Shown here piece by piece: positions 6,054 through 14,744 of a stretch of 22,660 bases of DNA. The stretch lies in the NCBI GenBank assembly GCA_049700315.1, contig JBNAVN010000041.1:1-22660 (forward strand), read 5' to 3'. The notes beneath the pieces were generated by a model. It searched no databases, was not told the origin of the DNA, and saw only the letters and a program-made list of their open reading frames with translations. The translations under genes and the position numbers were made by a program. Every line of letters starts with the position of its first letter. Positions within the stretch are counted from its first letter, which is position 1. The DNA comes from JAOAFX01 sp049700315. Lineage in GTDB: Bacteria > Hydrothermota > Tepidihabitantia > SM23-42 > JAOAFX01.

Positions 6054-6622
6054 AGGGCAGGGTTCAGGGTGACACTAATGAGGAGGTAATTGAGAGAAAA
6101 GGGATTGGCAGGATAATTCAGGCATTGGTTGTTGATGGTATAGGTTTGGATACTGCATTTATAACACCGAATCATTTAAAGAGAATTTCTATCTGGTTGC
6201 CAAAATCAGTCTATGGAGATGGTGAAGTCATAATAGAAATTAAAAAGATAAAGGGCAAGCGGGTTGTCTGTAGTGAGATTGGTTTGTATGAATTCCCAGG
6301 TGCAACAAAGAGTAAAGATTATTCTGGACCGATGGGTGATGAAGGATTGATAAATGCTGGCAGATTCTTATTTGAAAGGATATATCCAAATCCTGCAAAA
6401 GGCAGTATAAAGGTTCGGTTTAACACCCCAAACTTTCAACCAATCATTCTCAAATTATATGATGTCGCTGGTAGACTCGTGCAGAAGGTGGATTTCATCC
6501 CAAATAGGATTGGGGATAATGAAATTACATTTGGCTTGAACGGATTACCCTCGGGAATATACTTTGTTCGCTTAGAAACCGAAAATTACAATAAATTTGA
6601 GAAGGTAATAATTGTGAGGTGA
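6029..6622 (+). pseudogene. Truncated secreted protein with C-terminal sorting tail
   Basis: The frame encodes 197 residues at most. Its last 85 or so form a type IX/Por-like sorting tail: IYPNPAKGSIKVRF (about 113-126), LKLYDVAGRLVQKV and the ending LPSGIYFVRLE...KVIIVR. Such tails sit at the end of large exported proteins in Bacteroidetes-like and candidate-phylum bacteria. Here there is no signal peptide, no ribosome binding site, and the start (GTG 6029) lies in a tandem repeat, so this is probably the 3' remnant of a larger gene. The segment before the tail (about 30-100, with SIWLPKSVYGDGEVIIEI) is intact and unrecognised. An alternative is a functional small protein from an unseen start. 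Confidence 0.6.
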
Positions 6623-6679
6623 TATGGAGGCACAGGAGTTTAAGGTTTTGTTCTCAAATTAGATGCTTGCATTTTTCTC

Positions 6680-6707
6680 TTGACAAAAGGGAAATATTGG
6701 ATAAAAT
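6680..6707 (+). promoter_or_regulatory. Sigma-70-type promoter of the lipoprotein gene
   Basis: TTGACA (6680-6685) and TAAAAT (6702-6707) are 16 bases apart. Transcription should begin near 6714, about 17 bases before the start codon. Confidence 0.7.
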
Positions 6708-6730
6708 AGTAGGATTATCAAGGAGGTATG

Positions 6731-7207
6731 ATGAGAAAAATTTTCGCCCTATTAGCGGTTGTGCTTCTATTTGTTGCCTGTGATTTTGCCAAGGAGTCGG
6801 TGAAACTGGAGCCGGACATAGAGGTTACTTTTATTACCCCTGTGGCAGCACCGGTTGATGAAGGTGGAACTGCTGATATTGATGAGATTCACTTTGTGGC
6901 AAGAAATTCTGTGGATTGCACGGTTGAACGAATGATATGGGAATATTATGGAATTGATGGAACAAGATTTTTGGGACCATTCCAGATTCCTATCTATATG
7001 AAGGTGAAGGGTATTGTTGATCCTACAGAAGTGGATACTTCCATACTTGAGAATGTGCCACTTCCTGTTGATACGGTTTTAGCCTATTTGATAAGCACAA
7101 ATACCTATGAGGCACAGGCAAAATTGTATTTTGTCGCCTATGATGATTACTACGGAACACGTACAGATACTGCTGAATTCTGGTTTGGACTCTATAGAAA
7201 TCCGTAG
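6731..7207 (+). CDS. Small lipoprotein of unknown function
   Basis: The product (158 residues) begins with a lipoprotein signal: basic MRK, a hydrophobic run and the lipobox LLFVAC, with the Cys at about residue 17 as the lipidation site. The mature part is acidic, probably beta-rich, and ends EFWFGLYRNP; it matches no family I can name. AGGAGG (6721-6726) is only one base from ATG 6728, so ATG 6731, four bases after it, is the more likely start. The gene stands alone with its own promoter (6680-6707) and terminator (7223-7251). It probably sits on the periplasmic face of a membrane. Confidence 0.8.
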   Translation: MRKIFALLAVVLLFVACDFAKESVKLEPDIEVTFITPVAAPVDEGGTADIDEIHFVARNSVDCTVERMIWEYYGIDGTRFLGPFQIPIYMKVKGIVDPTEVDTSILENVPLPVDTVLAYLISTNTYEAQAKLYFVAYDDYYGTRTDTAEFWFGLYRNP

Positions 7208-7222
7208 AGAAGATCAAAGTTG

Positions 7223-7251
7223 AAAAAGGGGACCCCTGGTCCCCTTTTTTT
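7223..7251. terminator. Bidirectional intrinsic terminator
   Basis: AAAAAGGGGACC and GGTCCCCTTTTT pair around CCT and are flanked by A and T runs on both sides. It separates the lipoprotein gene (plus) from the aminotransferase gene (minus), which converge here. Confidence 0.85.
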
Positions 7252-7337
7252 ATCATCTTCCTTGATGACTATTGCAGTCTCGCAAAATAAAGCGCTGTTC
7301 GGTATGACCTTGTACTACTACATTTTGTAAACAGTTT

Positions 7338-8675
7338 CTATATTTTAAATATTTTTTTGATTACAAACTCAATAATATCCAGACCAGTCTGTAACTCTTC
7401 TTCATTTATAACCAGGGGTGGGATTATTCTTATTGCTGTTTCTCCTGCACCCAGTATCAATAATCCTTGTTTGAACGCCTCATAAACAACTGCATCTCTT
7501 TTATCTTTTATCGGTGTCTTGGTTTTTTTGTCCGCAACAAATTCAATACCTATCATTAATCCTTTTCCTCTAACATCACCAATGAAATCATACCTGTCTT
7601 TCAAGTCATTAAGTCTTTTCAATGCGAATTCACCAAGTTTTGCCGCATTATCAACGAGTTCCTTTTCTAACAATTCTATGGTTTTTAATGCTGCTGCACA
7701 GGATACAGGATTGCCACCGAATGTTGACGCATGCGCACCAGGTGGCCAGTCCATTAATCCACTATTTGAAACACAGACACCCAATGGAAGTCCTGAGGCA
7801 ATTCCTTTGGCGATGCAGTACATATCTGCCTTGGTATTGAAATGCTCTATGGCAAACATCTTTCCAGTTCTGCCCATTCCTGCCTGAACTTCGTCATCAA
7901 CTAAAATGATGTCATAATCATCACATAGTTTTCTGAGAGCAGGCATAAAACTATCAGGTGGAATAACATATCCACCTTCACCCTGAATTGGTTCTACAAA
8001 TATTGCAGCAATTTCTTCGGGTGGCGCAATTTTTTTGAATACGACTTCTTCAATGTATCTTATGCATTCAAGATTGCAATCAGGATAGGAAAGATTAAAA
8101 GGACACCGATAACAATATGCATAGGGAACATGCGTGACATCAGGTAGAAGTGGTCCAAAAAATCTTCTTTGTCCTGCCTTTGAAGAAGTCAGAGACAATG
8201 CACCATATGTCCTTCCGTGAAATGCACCGGTAAATGCAATATATCTTGGTCTGCGTGTATGGTATCGGGCAAGTTTCATTGCACATTCCACCGCCTCAGC
8301 ACCCGAATTGCCAAAGAACACTTTTTTATTTTTGCCACCCGGAACGATTTCCGCAAGTTTGTCAGCAAGTTCAATCTGCTGTGGATAATAAAAATCCGTA
8401 CCTGACATATGGAGTAGTTTTTCAACCTGCTCTTTAATCACCCTGGTTATTTCAGGATGACAGTGTCCTGTAGCAAGCACCGCAATACCAGCCGAAAAAT
8501 CCAGAAATTCATTACCATCCACATCAGTTACCCACACACCTTTGCCACTCTCAATCACCGCAGGATATGACCTTGTATAAGATGGTGATATGTACTTTGA
8601 ATCTTGCTTTAGTAACTCCCTTGCTTTGGGCCCGGGGAGTTCAGTGATTATATTTGGTTTCTTCATTTTGCCCAT
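7338..8675 (-). CDS. Class III PLP-dependent aminotransferase (4-aminobutyrate/ornithine type)
   Basis: The 445-residue protein is full length for class III aminotransferases. It shows GNSGAEAVE (122-130) for phosphate binding, AFHGRTYGALSLT (151-163), the DEVQAGMGRTG signature (261-271) and the PLP-binding lysine in AKGIASGLPLG (Lys290). It moves an amino group from an omega-amino acid such as 4-aminobutyrate, ornithine or lysine to an oxo-acid. The insertion with CYRCPF...YPDC (188-200) resembles a branch that also contains archaeal amino-acid racemases, so racemase activity is an alternative. It lies 31 bases after the aldehyde dehydrogenase gene on the same strand, probably as its operon partner: aminotransfer gives a semialdehyde that the dehydrogenase oxidises. 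The exact substrate cannot be read from sequence. Confidence 0.85.
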   Translation of the reverse strand: MGKMKKPNIITELPGPKARELLKQDSKYISPSYTRSYPAVIESGKGVWVTDVDGNEFLDFSAGIAVLATGHCHPEITRVIKEQVEKLLHMSGTDFYYPQQIELADKLAEIVPGGKNKKVFFGNSGAEAVECAMKLARYHTRRPRYIAFTGAFHGRTYGALSLTSSKAGQRRFFGPLLPDVTHVPYAYCYRCPFNLSYPDCNLECIRYIEEVVFKKIAPPEEIAAIFVEPIQGEGGYVIPPDSFMPALRKLCDDYDIILVDDEVQAGMGRTGKMFAIEHFNTKADMYCIAKGIASGLPLGVCVSNSGLMDWPPGAHASTFGGNPVSCAAALKTIELLEKELVDNAAKLGEFALKRLNDLKDRYDFIGDVRGKGLMIGIEFVADKKTKTPIKDKRDAVVYEAFKQGLLILGAGETAIRIIPPLVINEEELQTGLDIIEFVIKKIFKI

Positions 8676-8706
8676 ATTCTTTCACCAGCGTCTCAACCTT
8701 CACCCT

Positions 8707-10203
8707 TTACCCATCCTTTTCCCATGTATCAATCTGTGCCTTCTGTAATGCCCCTGAATAATCAACATACACAGTCTTTACTTCGGTGAATATTTCGTAA
8801 GCAGTCCAGCCACCTTCTCTGTGACCATTGCCGGTATTTTTCATTCCACCAAAAGGTAAATGACATTCTGCACCGATGGTTGGCGCATTAATATAGACAA
8901 TGCCAGTTTCAGCGAGTTCTGCGGCTTTCTGCGCTTTATTCAGATCATTTGTATAGATACTTGAAGAAAGACCATAAGTTGTACCATTCAGAATCTCAAT
9001 CGCCTGTTCAAAGTTCTTTGCCTTTATTACCGAAAGCACTGGTCCAAATATTTCTTCCTGTGCAATTCTCATTGTCGGTAGGACATCTATAAAAACTGTC
9101 GGTTTATAAAACCAGCCCTTTGAACATTCACCTTCGGTCTGTGGTGTACCACCGGTCAATAACTTTGCGCCCTCATTTTTCCCGATTTGTACATAACTTG
9201 CCACAGTATCTTGTTGAGCCTTGTTAACAAGTGGTCCCACATCCACTGTCTCATCAAGTCCATTGCCGAGTTTTAGTCTTTCAACGCGGGCTTTAAGCAT
9301 TTCAATAAATTTGTTATAAACCGGTTCTTCAATGATCAATCTTGATGTAGCAGTGCAACGTTGACCAGTTGTACCGAATGCACCCCATACAACTCCTTCA
9401 ATTGCCAGTTCTAAATTAGCATCAGCAAGCACGACCTGACCATTCTTCCCGCCAAGTTCTAATGAACATCTCTTTAGAGTCTTACCGCAGACTTCACCAA
9501 TACGCCTGCCAATATCTGAAGAACCAGTAAAAGAAACTCCAACAATATCTGGATGATTTAATATTGCTTCACCAATTTCACCACCACCGCCATAAACAAT
9601 ATTCAATACCCCTTCAGGTAATCCTGCTTCATATAATATCTGAACCAATTCTCCAGCAGATGCCGGCGTGTCAGTTGCAGGTTTGATGACTGCTGTATTT
9701 CCGCTCAAAATACAGGGAAATATTTTCCAGGAGGGAATTGCCACAGGAAAATTCCAGGGTGTGATAAGACCCCATACACCAAGAGGATCTCTGCGTGTAA
9801 AACAGATCTTATTCGGCAGTTCTGAAGGGACTGTATAACCGAAGTATCTTCTTCCCTGGGCTGAGGCATATAGTGCAGTATCAATGCCTTCCTGATAATC
9901 ACCCCGGGTTTCTTTAATTACTTTACCCATTTCCCTGGTCATCAATCTTGCTGCTTCTTCTTTTTTCTTCATCATGATCTCAGCAGCACGGCGCATTATC
10001 TCTGCCCTTTTTGGAGCAGGGATTGCCCGCCATTTCGGATATGCACGCTTTGCTGCATCCACTGCCATATTCAAATCTTCAGCATTGGATTTGGGGAAGA
10101 TTCCAATAACTTCATCCCAATTAGCAGGATTTCTGTTTTCAAAGGTCCTGCCTGACTTTGAATCAACAAATTTACCATTGATAAAATTCTTATATTCCTT
10201 CAT
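8707..10203 (-). CDS. NAD(P)-dependent aldehyde dehydrogenase
   Basis: The 498-residue protein is a complete aldehyde dehydrogenase: PWNFP (149-153) with Asn151, the nucleotide-site FTGSSDIG (225-232), catalytic base Glu249 in LELGGK, and nucleophile Cys283 in GQRCTATSR. The segment INAPTIGAECHLPFGG (438-453) followed by TGNGHREGG resembles dehydrogenases of amino-acid semialdehydes. It probably oxidises the semialdehyde produced by the aminotransferase encoded next. The start at 10203 is supported by AAGGAG seven bases upstream and a good promoter at 10230-10257. The cytoplasmic pair looks catabolic, for example 4-aminobutyrate to succinate or a lysine/ornithine route; that choice is inference. 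Confidence 0.9.
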   Translation of the reverse strand: MKEYKNFINGKFVDSKSGRTFENRNPANWDEVIGIFPKSNAEDLNMAVDAAKRAYPKWRAIPAPKRAEIMRRAAEIMMKKKEEAARLMTREMGKVIKETRGDYQEGIDTALYASAQGRRYFGYTVPSELPNKICFTRRDPLGVWGLITPWNFPVAIPSWKIFPCILSGNTAVIKPATDTPASAGELVQILYEAGLPEGVLNIVYGGGGEIGEAILNHPDIVGVSFTGSSDIGRRIGEVCGKTLKRCSLELGGKNGQVVLADANLELAIEGVVWGAFGTTGQRCTATSRLIIEEPVYNKFIEMLKARVERLKLGNGLDETVDVGPLVNKAQQDTVASYVQIGKNEGAKLLTGGTPQTEGECSKGWFYKPTVFIDVLPTMRIAQEEIFGPVLSVIKAKNFEQAIEILNGTTYGLSSSIYTNDLNKAQKAAELAETGIVYINAPTIGAECHLPFGGMKNTGNGHREGGWTAYEIFTEVKTVYVDYSGALQKAQIDTWEKDG

Positions 10204-10229
10204 ATTAACGCTCCTTGTTGCAGATGTTT

Positions 10230-10257
10230 ATTATAACCAAAAACACACGAGAGTCAA
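10230..10257 (-). promoter_or_regulatory. Sigma-70-type promoter of the dehydrogenase/aminotransferase operon
   Basis: Read on the minus strand, TTGACT (10252-10257) and TATAAT (10230-10235) are 16 bases apart. The 5' leader before ATG 10203 would be about 20 bases and contains AAGGAG. Confidence 0.8.
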
Positions 10258-10413
10258 GCATTAACGCCTTTCAAACTTTTAGATCGTAAGTTTTTGGATT
10301 ATGATTCTCAGCAATGCCCAGAAGTTAACCCGGGGACAAATGCGAAGCATTATCTAATGGAAAGAGAATTGCAGGCTATTGAACGATTCAACAAATTGGC
10401 TAATTCTTATTAA
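10258..10413 (+). other. Orphan open frame, possible gene remnant
   Basis: A plus-strand frame of 51 codons stays open from 10258 to TAA 10411-10413 and reads like protein, for example YLMERELQAIERFNKLANSY at its end. It has no proper start codon or ribosome binding site and ends one base before the convergent receptor gene. It may be the 3' remnant of a lost gene. I do not recognise it; chance is possible at this length. Confidence 0.25.
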
Positions 10414-10414
10414 G

Positions 10415-12382
10415 TTAATTCCAGGTTATCTCGCCAAAGGCCGTTCTTCTGGACATTGGATAATCTTTGTCAAAAATACTATTGCCAAACTGAATTGAAT
10501 ACGAAGTGTCAAGAAGATTTTTTACACCAAGAATTAGTCCGAGATGTTTAAAAAATCTTCGGCGCAAACTCAAATTGACAAGATAATATCCTTTCAATGT
10601 TTTTGTATCCATTGAGATAACAGGCAGAAAGGACCAGTTTTCATAGTAATTTACTCTGGTGGATGTATAATCAGTGCTCAAATTTAGAGACATATTTTCA
10701 CTGAAATGAAAATCAAATTTCACGGATAGCGTCAAAGAAGGTATGAAAGCGGATTTTCTCTCAATATCCTGAAATTGCATTTCTGAGTTTATGAAATCGT
10801 AATATACTAATTCCTGGTTCTTTTGAGTTGCAATTAGATATGTGCCATCAAATGAAATTTTCAGATAATCGCTCAGTTTTGTATTAATTTCAGTTTCAAA
10901 TCCAGTAATTTTGATGTGATTTACATTCTGGGGTTTCCATAGACCATCTTTGGTGGGAAGCCAGGTAATTCGGTCATTTATCTCACGGAAAAATACTGAG
11001 AATCCAGCGAAAAGGTTATAAACTGGCGAGGATTCAAGGCGCAATTCGTAAGCATTACCATGCTCTGGTTTCAGTTCTTTATTTCCATAGATTGGCCAGT
11101 AAAGGTCATTAAATCCTGGTGCCCGGAACGCCCTTGCCAAAAATAATTTTAACCAAAATTTCTGGTTTATTTCAGAGACCGTGCCAAGTGATGGTGAAAG
11201 AAAATCACCATAAGAAGAATTATGGTCATACCGCAATCCAGGATTGATAGTGAATCTCACCGATAATCTTTTCACAACTGTTAACCAGTATCCATAATTT
11301 TTTGCCCGGGCAAACCAGAGCGTATCCCCGGTTTGTAATGAATTTTTTTCAGCACGCAGAGAATCATAACGAATATCAAAGCCCATTACATATTTATCCA
11401 ATCCCTGCTCCCAGATAAATGTAGTATTATTGCCAAGTGTAGATAAGGAATATTCATAATCTTCAGCAGTGATGCCCCACGATTGAAACTGTGTATGATA
11501 TTGATTGTGCTGAAGATTGCCAAAGAATTTTGTTGCCAGGGAAAGATTTTTTGCAGGTTGATAACGTATTGAGAAATCATTGAGCCAAATTCTGTCAACC
11601 TGGTAGTCATACCGACTTGATGCTGTGCTATCACCTAAATTGGGTATAGGATGTATGCTATCAACCAGGGGTTGAGGACCAGGTAAACCATAATTCTGGG
11701 CAAGAAAGATCATTTGATACCTGACCGATAAGTGTGATAGGTTATAGCCAAATTGATTCCTAAAAGAAAATCGCTCACAATCATTATTGGTTCTACCGCC
11801 GGCAGAGGACATTTTCTTACCCGTCAATTTGTAATCAAAATTTTTATGAGGGATTGTATAGTTTAGGAAGTATTCAGAAGATGAAAAAGGTTTTATAACC
11901 TTTCCACTCGTTTGTCTTATTTTTGCAATGCCTGCTGTTGAAGCCTTATTTGTCTGGGTCACAATATTTACGACACCGCCAATGCCATTGGCGCCGTAAA
12001 GGCTTGAGACCGGTCCTTTTATTATCTCAATCTGCTCAACATCATCAACTTCAATAAGGCTGATATCAGCAATTCCGGTTTGCATGGAATTTAAGGGGAT
12101 GCCATCCATAAGCACAATAACACCGGAACTTGGAGTTCCTCTAATACTGATGCTTGATACTGCGCCAGGGCTACCATAATCTTTCACATCAATACCTGCA
12201 AGATTTTTTAGTAGTTCACCAAGATTTGAAGGGCTGTTATTTTCAATTGTTTCTTTATCAATCACAATTGTTCCTGCACAGATATCTCTTAGCGATGCAG
12301 GATAACGGGTCGCAGTAACAACCACACCTTCAACCTCATAAACCTGGTTTAACATAAAGAATAGCGTGAATAAGGGAATCAT
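10415..12382 (-). CDS. btuB: TonB-dependent outer-membrane receptor, probable vitamin B12 receptor
   Basis: The product (655 residues from ATG 12382) has a short hydrophobic signal (MIPLFTLFFMLNQVYE), a TonB-box-like EGVVVTATRYP (18-28), a plug domain with SISIRGTPSSGVIVLMDGIP and IEIIKGPVSSLYGANGIGG, and a long beta-barrel part rich in alternating aromatic residues. It imports a scarce nutrient across the outer membrane using the TonB system. A cobalamin riboswitch directly upstream makes vitamin B12 or another corrinoid the likely cargo. The frame is open further upstream, but that part is the riboswitch; ATG 12382 follows AAAGGAGG at the right distance. Partner TonB and ABC importer genes are not in the window. 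Confidence 0.88.
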   Translation of the reverse strand: MIPLFTLFFMLNQVYEVEGVVVTATRYPASLRDICAGTIVIDKETIENNSPSNLGELLKNLAGIDVKDYGSPGAVSSISIRGTPSSGVIVLMDGIPLNSMQTGIADISLIEVDDVEQIEIIKGPVSSLYGANGIGGVVNIVTQTNKASTAGIAKIRQTSGKVIKPFSSSEYFLNYTIPHKNFDYKLTGKKMSSAGGRTNNDCERFSFRNQFGYNLSHLSVRYQMIFLAQNYGLPGPQPLVDSIHPIPNLGDSTASSRYDYQVDRIWLNDFSIRYQPAKNLSLATKFFGNLQHNQYHTQFQSWGITAEDYEYSLSTLGNNTTFIWEQGLDKYVMGFDIRYDSLRAEKNSLQTGDTLWFARAKNYGYWLTVVKRLSVRFTINPGLRYDHNSSYGDFLSPSLGTVSEINQKFWLKLFLARAFRAPGFNDLYWPIYGNKELKPEHGNAYELRLESSPVYNLFAGFSVFFREINDRITWLPTKDGLWKPQNVNHIKITGFETEINTKLSDYLKISFDGTYLIATQKNQELVYYDFINSEMQFQDIERKSAFIPSLTLSVKFDFHFSENMSLNLSTDYTSTRVNYYENWSFLPVISMDTKTLKGYYLVNLSLRRRFFKHLGLILGVKNLLDTSYSIQFGNSIFDKDYPMSRRTAFGEITWN

Positions 12383-12410
12383 TTTTTCCTCCTTTCGTCC
12401 GAAGGACTCC

Positions 12411-12587
12411 CTGTCTGCTGGGGATAGGTCTCCTGGCTTGTCCTGTCTTAGCCGCCTTCCCATCCATTTCTGGACAGTGGCTTGTTGGCCAAGATTTTCT
12501 AAGGCATCACAGTAGCGGCGACTGCGGCTGATTTACTCTCTGAAATAATTCAGAGTTCACAGCACTTCCCTTGCATCCCTCAGCAGG
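12411..12587 (-). promoter_or_regulatory. Cobalamin (adenosylcobalamin-type) riboswitch
   Basis: On the minus strand the conserved blocks occur in order: GGGAAGTGCTGTGAA (12556-12570), CGCTACTGTGATGCC (12503-12517), AAGCCACTG, GGGAAGGCGG, and the B12 box AAGCCAGGAGACC (12427-12439). The P1 stem can form between CTGCTG near 12580-12585 and CAGCAG near 12415-12420. A short GTCC/GGAC hairpin just before the AAAGGAGG of the receptor gene may be part of the expression switch. High cobalamin should lower receptor synthesis. Element ends are approximate. Confidence 0.9.
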
Positions 12588-12589
12588 TG

Positions 12590-12617
12590 ATTATATATAA
12601 AAAGAATTTATTGTCAA
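12590..12617 (-). promoter_or_regulatory. Sigma-70-type promoter of the riboswitch/receptor gene
   Basis: TTGACA (12612-12617) and TATAAT (12590-12595), minus strand, are 16 bases apart. The TGA stop of the upstream UbiB-family gene lies inside the -35 element. Transcription would begin near 12583, right at the riboswitch P1 stem. Confidence 0.8.
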
Positions 12618-14215
12618 TATGAAAGAAAAGAACGGAATAACTGGGTTATAAACATAAGAAAAGAGATTATTATTCCACATATACCGATTATTTTTGCTAC
12701 AGGATGGTTCAACACAAGAATTATAAACATTGAAATAAACATTATTCCAAATCCACTTAGATACCAGCACAAATATCCATCTGGTTTTTTATCGTTTTCT
12801 TTTTTATCAATTCTTTTCAGTGTTTCAAATAGGTTATTTATATTATCTGGTAATTCAAATATCGTATCTATCATATCTTCAAACCATCTCCTGCCTCTAT
12901 TGATTATCAGATCAAATGATACTGCTCCGAGGCGGTGCCTGCGTGCAAAGTTTCTTGCAAAATTTATGATATCAAAATCTTCATCAAGTTCCCTTCCGAT
13001 CGCCTCTAACTGAGATAATGCCTTACCTAAATAGAGCAAATCCTGTGGTAATATTATCTGGTATCTCCTGATAACACGATTTATATCAACTATGAATTCC
13101 TTCACTGAGATACGTTTTATTGACCTCCCTTCAAACTTATCAAGGATGTAAAGGATATCTTCCTGAAGCATATTTATATCTATATTTTTATTTACAATCC
13201 CCATCTTCAATATCATCCGGGCGACCCTGCGCGGATCACGGTTAACCACACCAAGAACAAGATCTACAAGCTGTTCTTTCATTTGTGGTGTTATTCTACC
13301 CACCATTCCAAAATCAATAGGTATGATTATATTATCCTTTAAAACAAATATATTTCCTGGATGAGGGTCTGCGTGGAAAAATCCATCTATAAGAATCTGT
13401 TTTAAAAAGATATCAGCACCATTTTCAGCAATGATTTTTGGATTTAATCCATTTTCTTTAATTCTGTTGATGTCTGTTATCTTTATACCATCTATATATT
13501 CCTGGATCAAAACCTTTGAAGTTGATATTTCTTTAAATACGTTGGGAATCTTTATCTTTGGATCTTTTAAAAAGTTTTCTCTGAATTTTTCTGCATTTGT
13601 TACTTCATTCAAAAAGTCAATTTCTTTATATATCATCCGTGCAAATGTATCAATCAATTCCTTTGGATTTCTTTCTTTTACACCGGGGATGTTTATCTCG
13701 GCAACGAGTGCAATTCTCTTGAGCATATCAATGTCTAATTCAATGATTCTTTCAATATTGGGTCTGCGCACCTTCACAATCACAGGTGTATCTTTATATT
13801 TTGCAAAATATACCTGGGCAATTGATGCAGAACCTATTGGATTATAATTAAAATCGGTAAATACTTTGTTGATGGGTCCAATCTCATTCTCAATCACACC
13901 CTTCATTAAAGAGAATGGTTCAGGTCTTACCTGGTCCTGTAAAAGACTGAGTGCTTCAGTTAATTCTTCAGAAAATATATCGGTTCTCGTTGATATAATT
14001 TGTCCGAGTTTGACAAAGGTAGGGCCGAGTTCTTCACAGACGAGTTTTATTCGCTCAGGGATAGGGCGTATAGAGACTGCACTTTTTCTGATGCCTATTC
14101 GGGCAAGGAGGTAGGCAGGATGGATTGTTTTTACATATTCGCCAAATCCATACTTTAAAAAGGTACGGGTGACTTCAAAATAGCGGCTGAACCGCCGTAA
14201 AGGGTTGATGAACAT
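12614..14215 (-). CDS. UbiB/AarF (ABC1) family atypical kinase
   Basis: The 533-residue protein carries the family hallmarks: KLGQ (69-72), the Ala/Ser-rich nucleotide loop PIGSASIAQVY (126-136) in place of a Gly-rich loop, Lys148 in VIVKVRRP, HADPHPGNIF (281-290) and the metal-binding DFG (301-303). The C-terminus (about 483-530) has two hydrophobic segments that should anchor it in the membrane. Family members act as ATPases or atypical kinases and support lipid or isoprenoid-quinone metabolism; the exact reaction here is unknown. It follows the phasin-like gene by 15 bases and is probably cotranscribed from 14537-14565. ATG 14215 has no clear ribosome binding site, which suggests coupling to the gene before it. 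Confidence 0.9.
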   Translation of the reverse strand: MFINPLRRFSRYFEVTRTFLKYGFGEYVKTIHPAYLLARIGIRKSAVSIRPIPERIKLVCEELGPTFVKLGQIISTRTDIFSEELTEALSLLQDQVRPEPFSLMKGVIENEIGPINKVFTDFNYNPIGSASIAQVYFAKYKDTPVIVKVRRPNIERIIELDIDMLKRIALVAEINIPGVKERNPKELIDTFARMIYKEIDFLNEVTNAEKFRENFLKDPKIKIPNVFKEISTSKVLIQEYIDGIKITDINRIKENGLNPKIIAENGADIFLKQILIDGFFHADPHPGNIFVLKDNIIIPIDFGMVGRITPQMKEQLVDLVLGVVNRDPRRVARMILKMGIVNKNIDINMLQEDILYILDKFEGRSIKRISVKEFIVDINRVIRRYQIILPQDLLYLGKALSQLEAIGRELDEDFDIINFARNFARRHRLGAVSFDLIINRGRRWFEDMIDTIFELPDNINNLFETLKRIDKKENDKKPDGYLCWYLSGFGIMFISMFIILVLNHPVAKIIGICGIIISFLMFITQLFRSFLSY

Positions 14216-14230
14216 TTATTACTTATTGTC

Positions 14231-14518
14231 TTAATCTGCAACAGCTTTCTGTTTCAAAATTTTTTCTATCTTTTTATTCAATTCAGAAAGTTCTGTCTGG
14301 GTGGCAATATGCAATCTCCGAAAAAATCTCTGGCCCATCTCATCTAATCTATCCGAGACCATTTCCACTTTTTGCCAGCGTTTTTTTATCGCAGGAATTT
14401 CATCCCTGAATTCCTCACCTTCGGTCTTTAGTGTATTATAAACATTTTTCAGTTTTTTTCTACCCAGCGCTGCAATACCGAATCCAATTAATAACGTATC
14501 TCTAATTATTTCACGCAT
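14231..14518 (-). CDS. Phasin-like small coiled-coil protein
   Basis: The 95-residue product has a short hydrophobic N-terminal stretch (LLIGFGIAALG, about 8-18), then a charged helical region ending in the heptad-like ELSELNKKIEKILKQK. This layout matches phasin or polyhydroxyalkanoate-granule-associated small proteins, which in other bacteria are also found next to UbiB/AarF genes. The assignment rests on layout and neighbour, not on a diagnostic motif. ATG 14518 is preceded by AAAGGAG at five bases; a further frame extension to 14560 overlaps the promoter and is rejected. It probably associates with membranes or lipid surfaces and works with the UbiB-family protein encoded downstream. Confidence 0.65.
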   Translation of the reverse strand: MREIIRDTLLIGFGIAALGRKKLKNVYNTLKTEGEEFRDEIPAIKKRWQKVEMVSDRLDEMGQRFFRRLHIATQTELSELNKKIEKILKQKAVAD

Positions 14519-14536
14519 AAACACTCCTTTCGTTGA

Positions 14537-14565
14537 ATTATATGATAAAAGGAAAGACATGTCAA
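14537..14565 (-). promoter_or_regulatory. Sigma-70-type promoter of the phasin-like/UbiB operon
   Basis: TTGACA (14560-14565) and TATAAT (14537-14542), minus strand, are 17 bases apart. It is the only promoter in the window read with a 17-base rather than 16-base spacer. Confidence 0.8.
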
Positions 14566-14575
14566 GGTCTGATTT

Positions 14576-14686
14576 TTAGTTCCTTTTGATTGCCTTTACA
14601 ATAATTTTGAGGCTCTTGGCAATTTTGTGTGGAAGAAAGACAGATTTAGATCCATACTTCCACATTATTTCATTCAACGGTGCCCC
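14576..14686 (-). pseudogene. Decayed small reading frame (C-terminal remnant)
   Basis: A 36-codon minus-strand frame without a credible start reads GAPLNEIMWKYGSKSVFLPH and continues to KAIKRN before TAA. The composition is protein-like and it lies directly after another broken frame (14745-14883). I do not recognise it. It may be the end of a lost small gene. Confidence 0.3.
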
Positions 14687-14744
14687 TTATTAGCTAATCT
14701 CATTTCTTTTTAGCCCCAATTCTTAAATCAATCTTCTAAATTGC

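Noticed and set aside
12383..12463. N-terminal extension of the receptor gene
   Set aside because: This part is the riboswitch 3' half; a signal peptide and ribosome binding site place the start at 12382.
14519..14560. N-terminal extension of the phasin-like gene
   Set aside because: It overlaps the promoter -10 box, and AAAGGAG marks ATG 14518 as the start.
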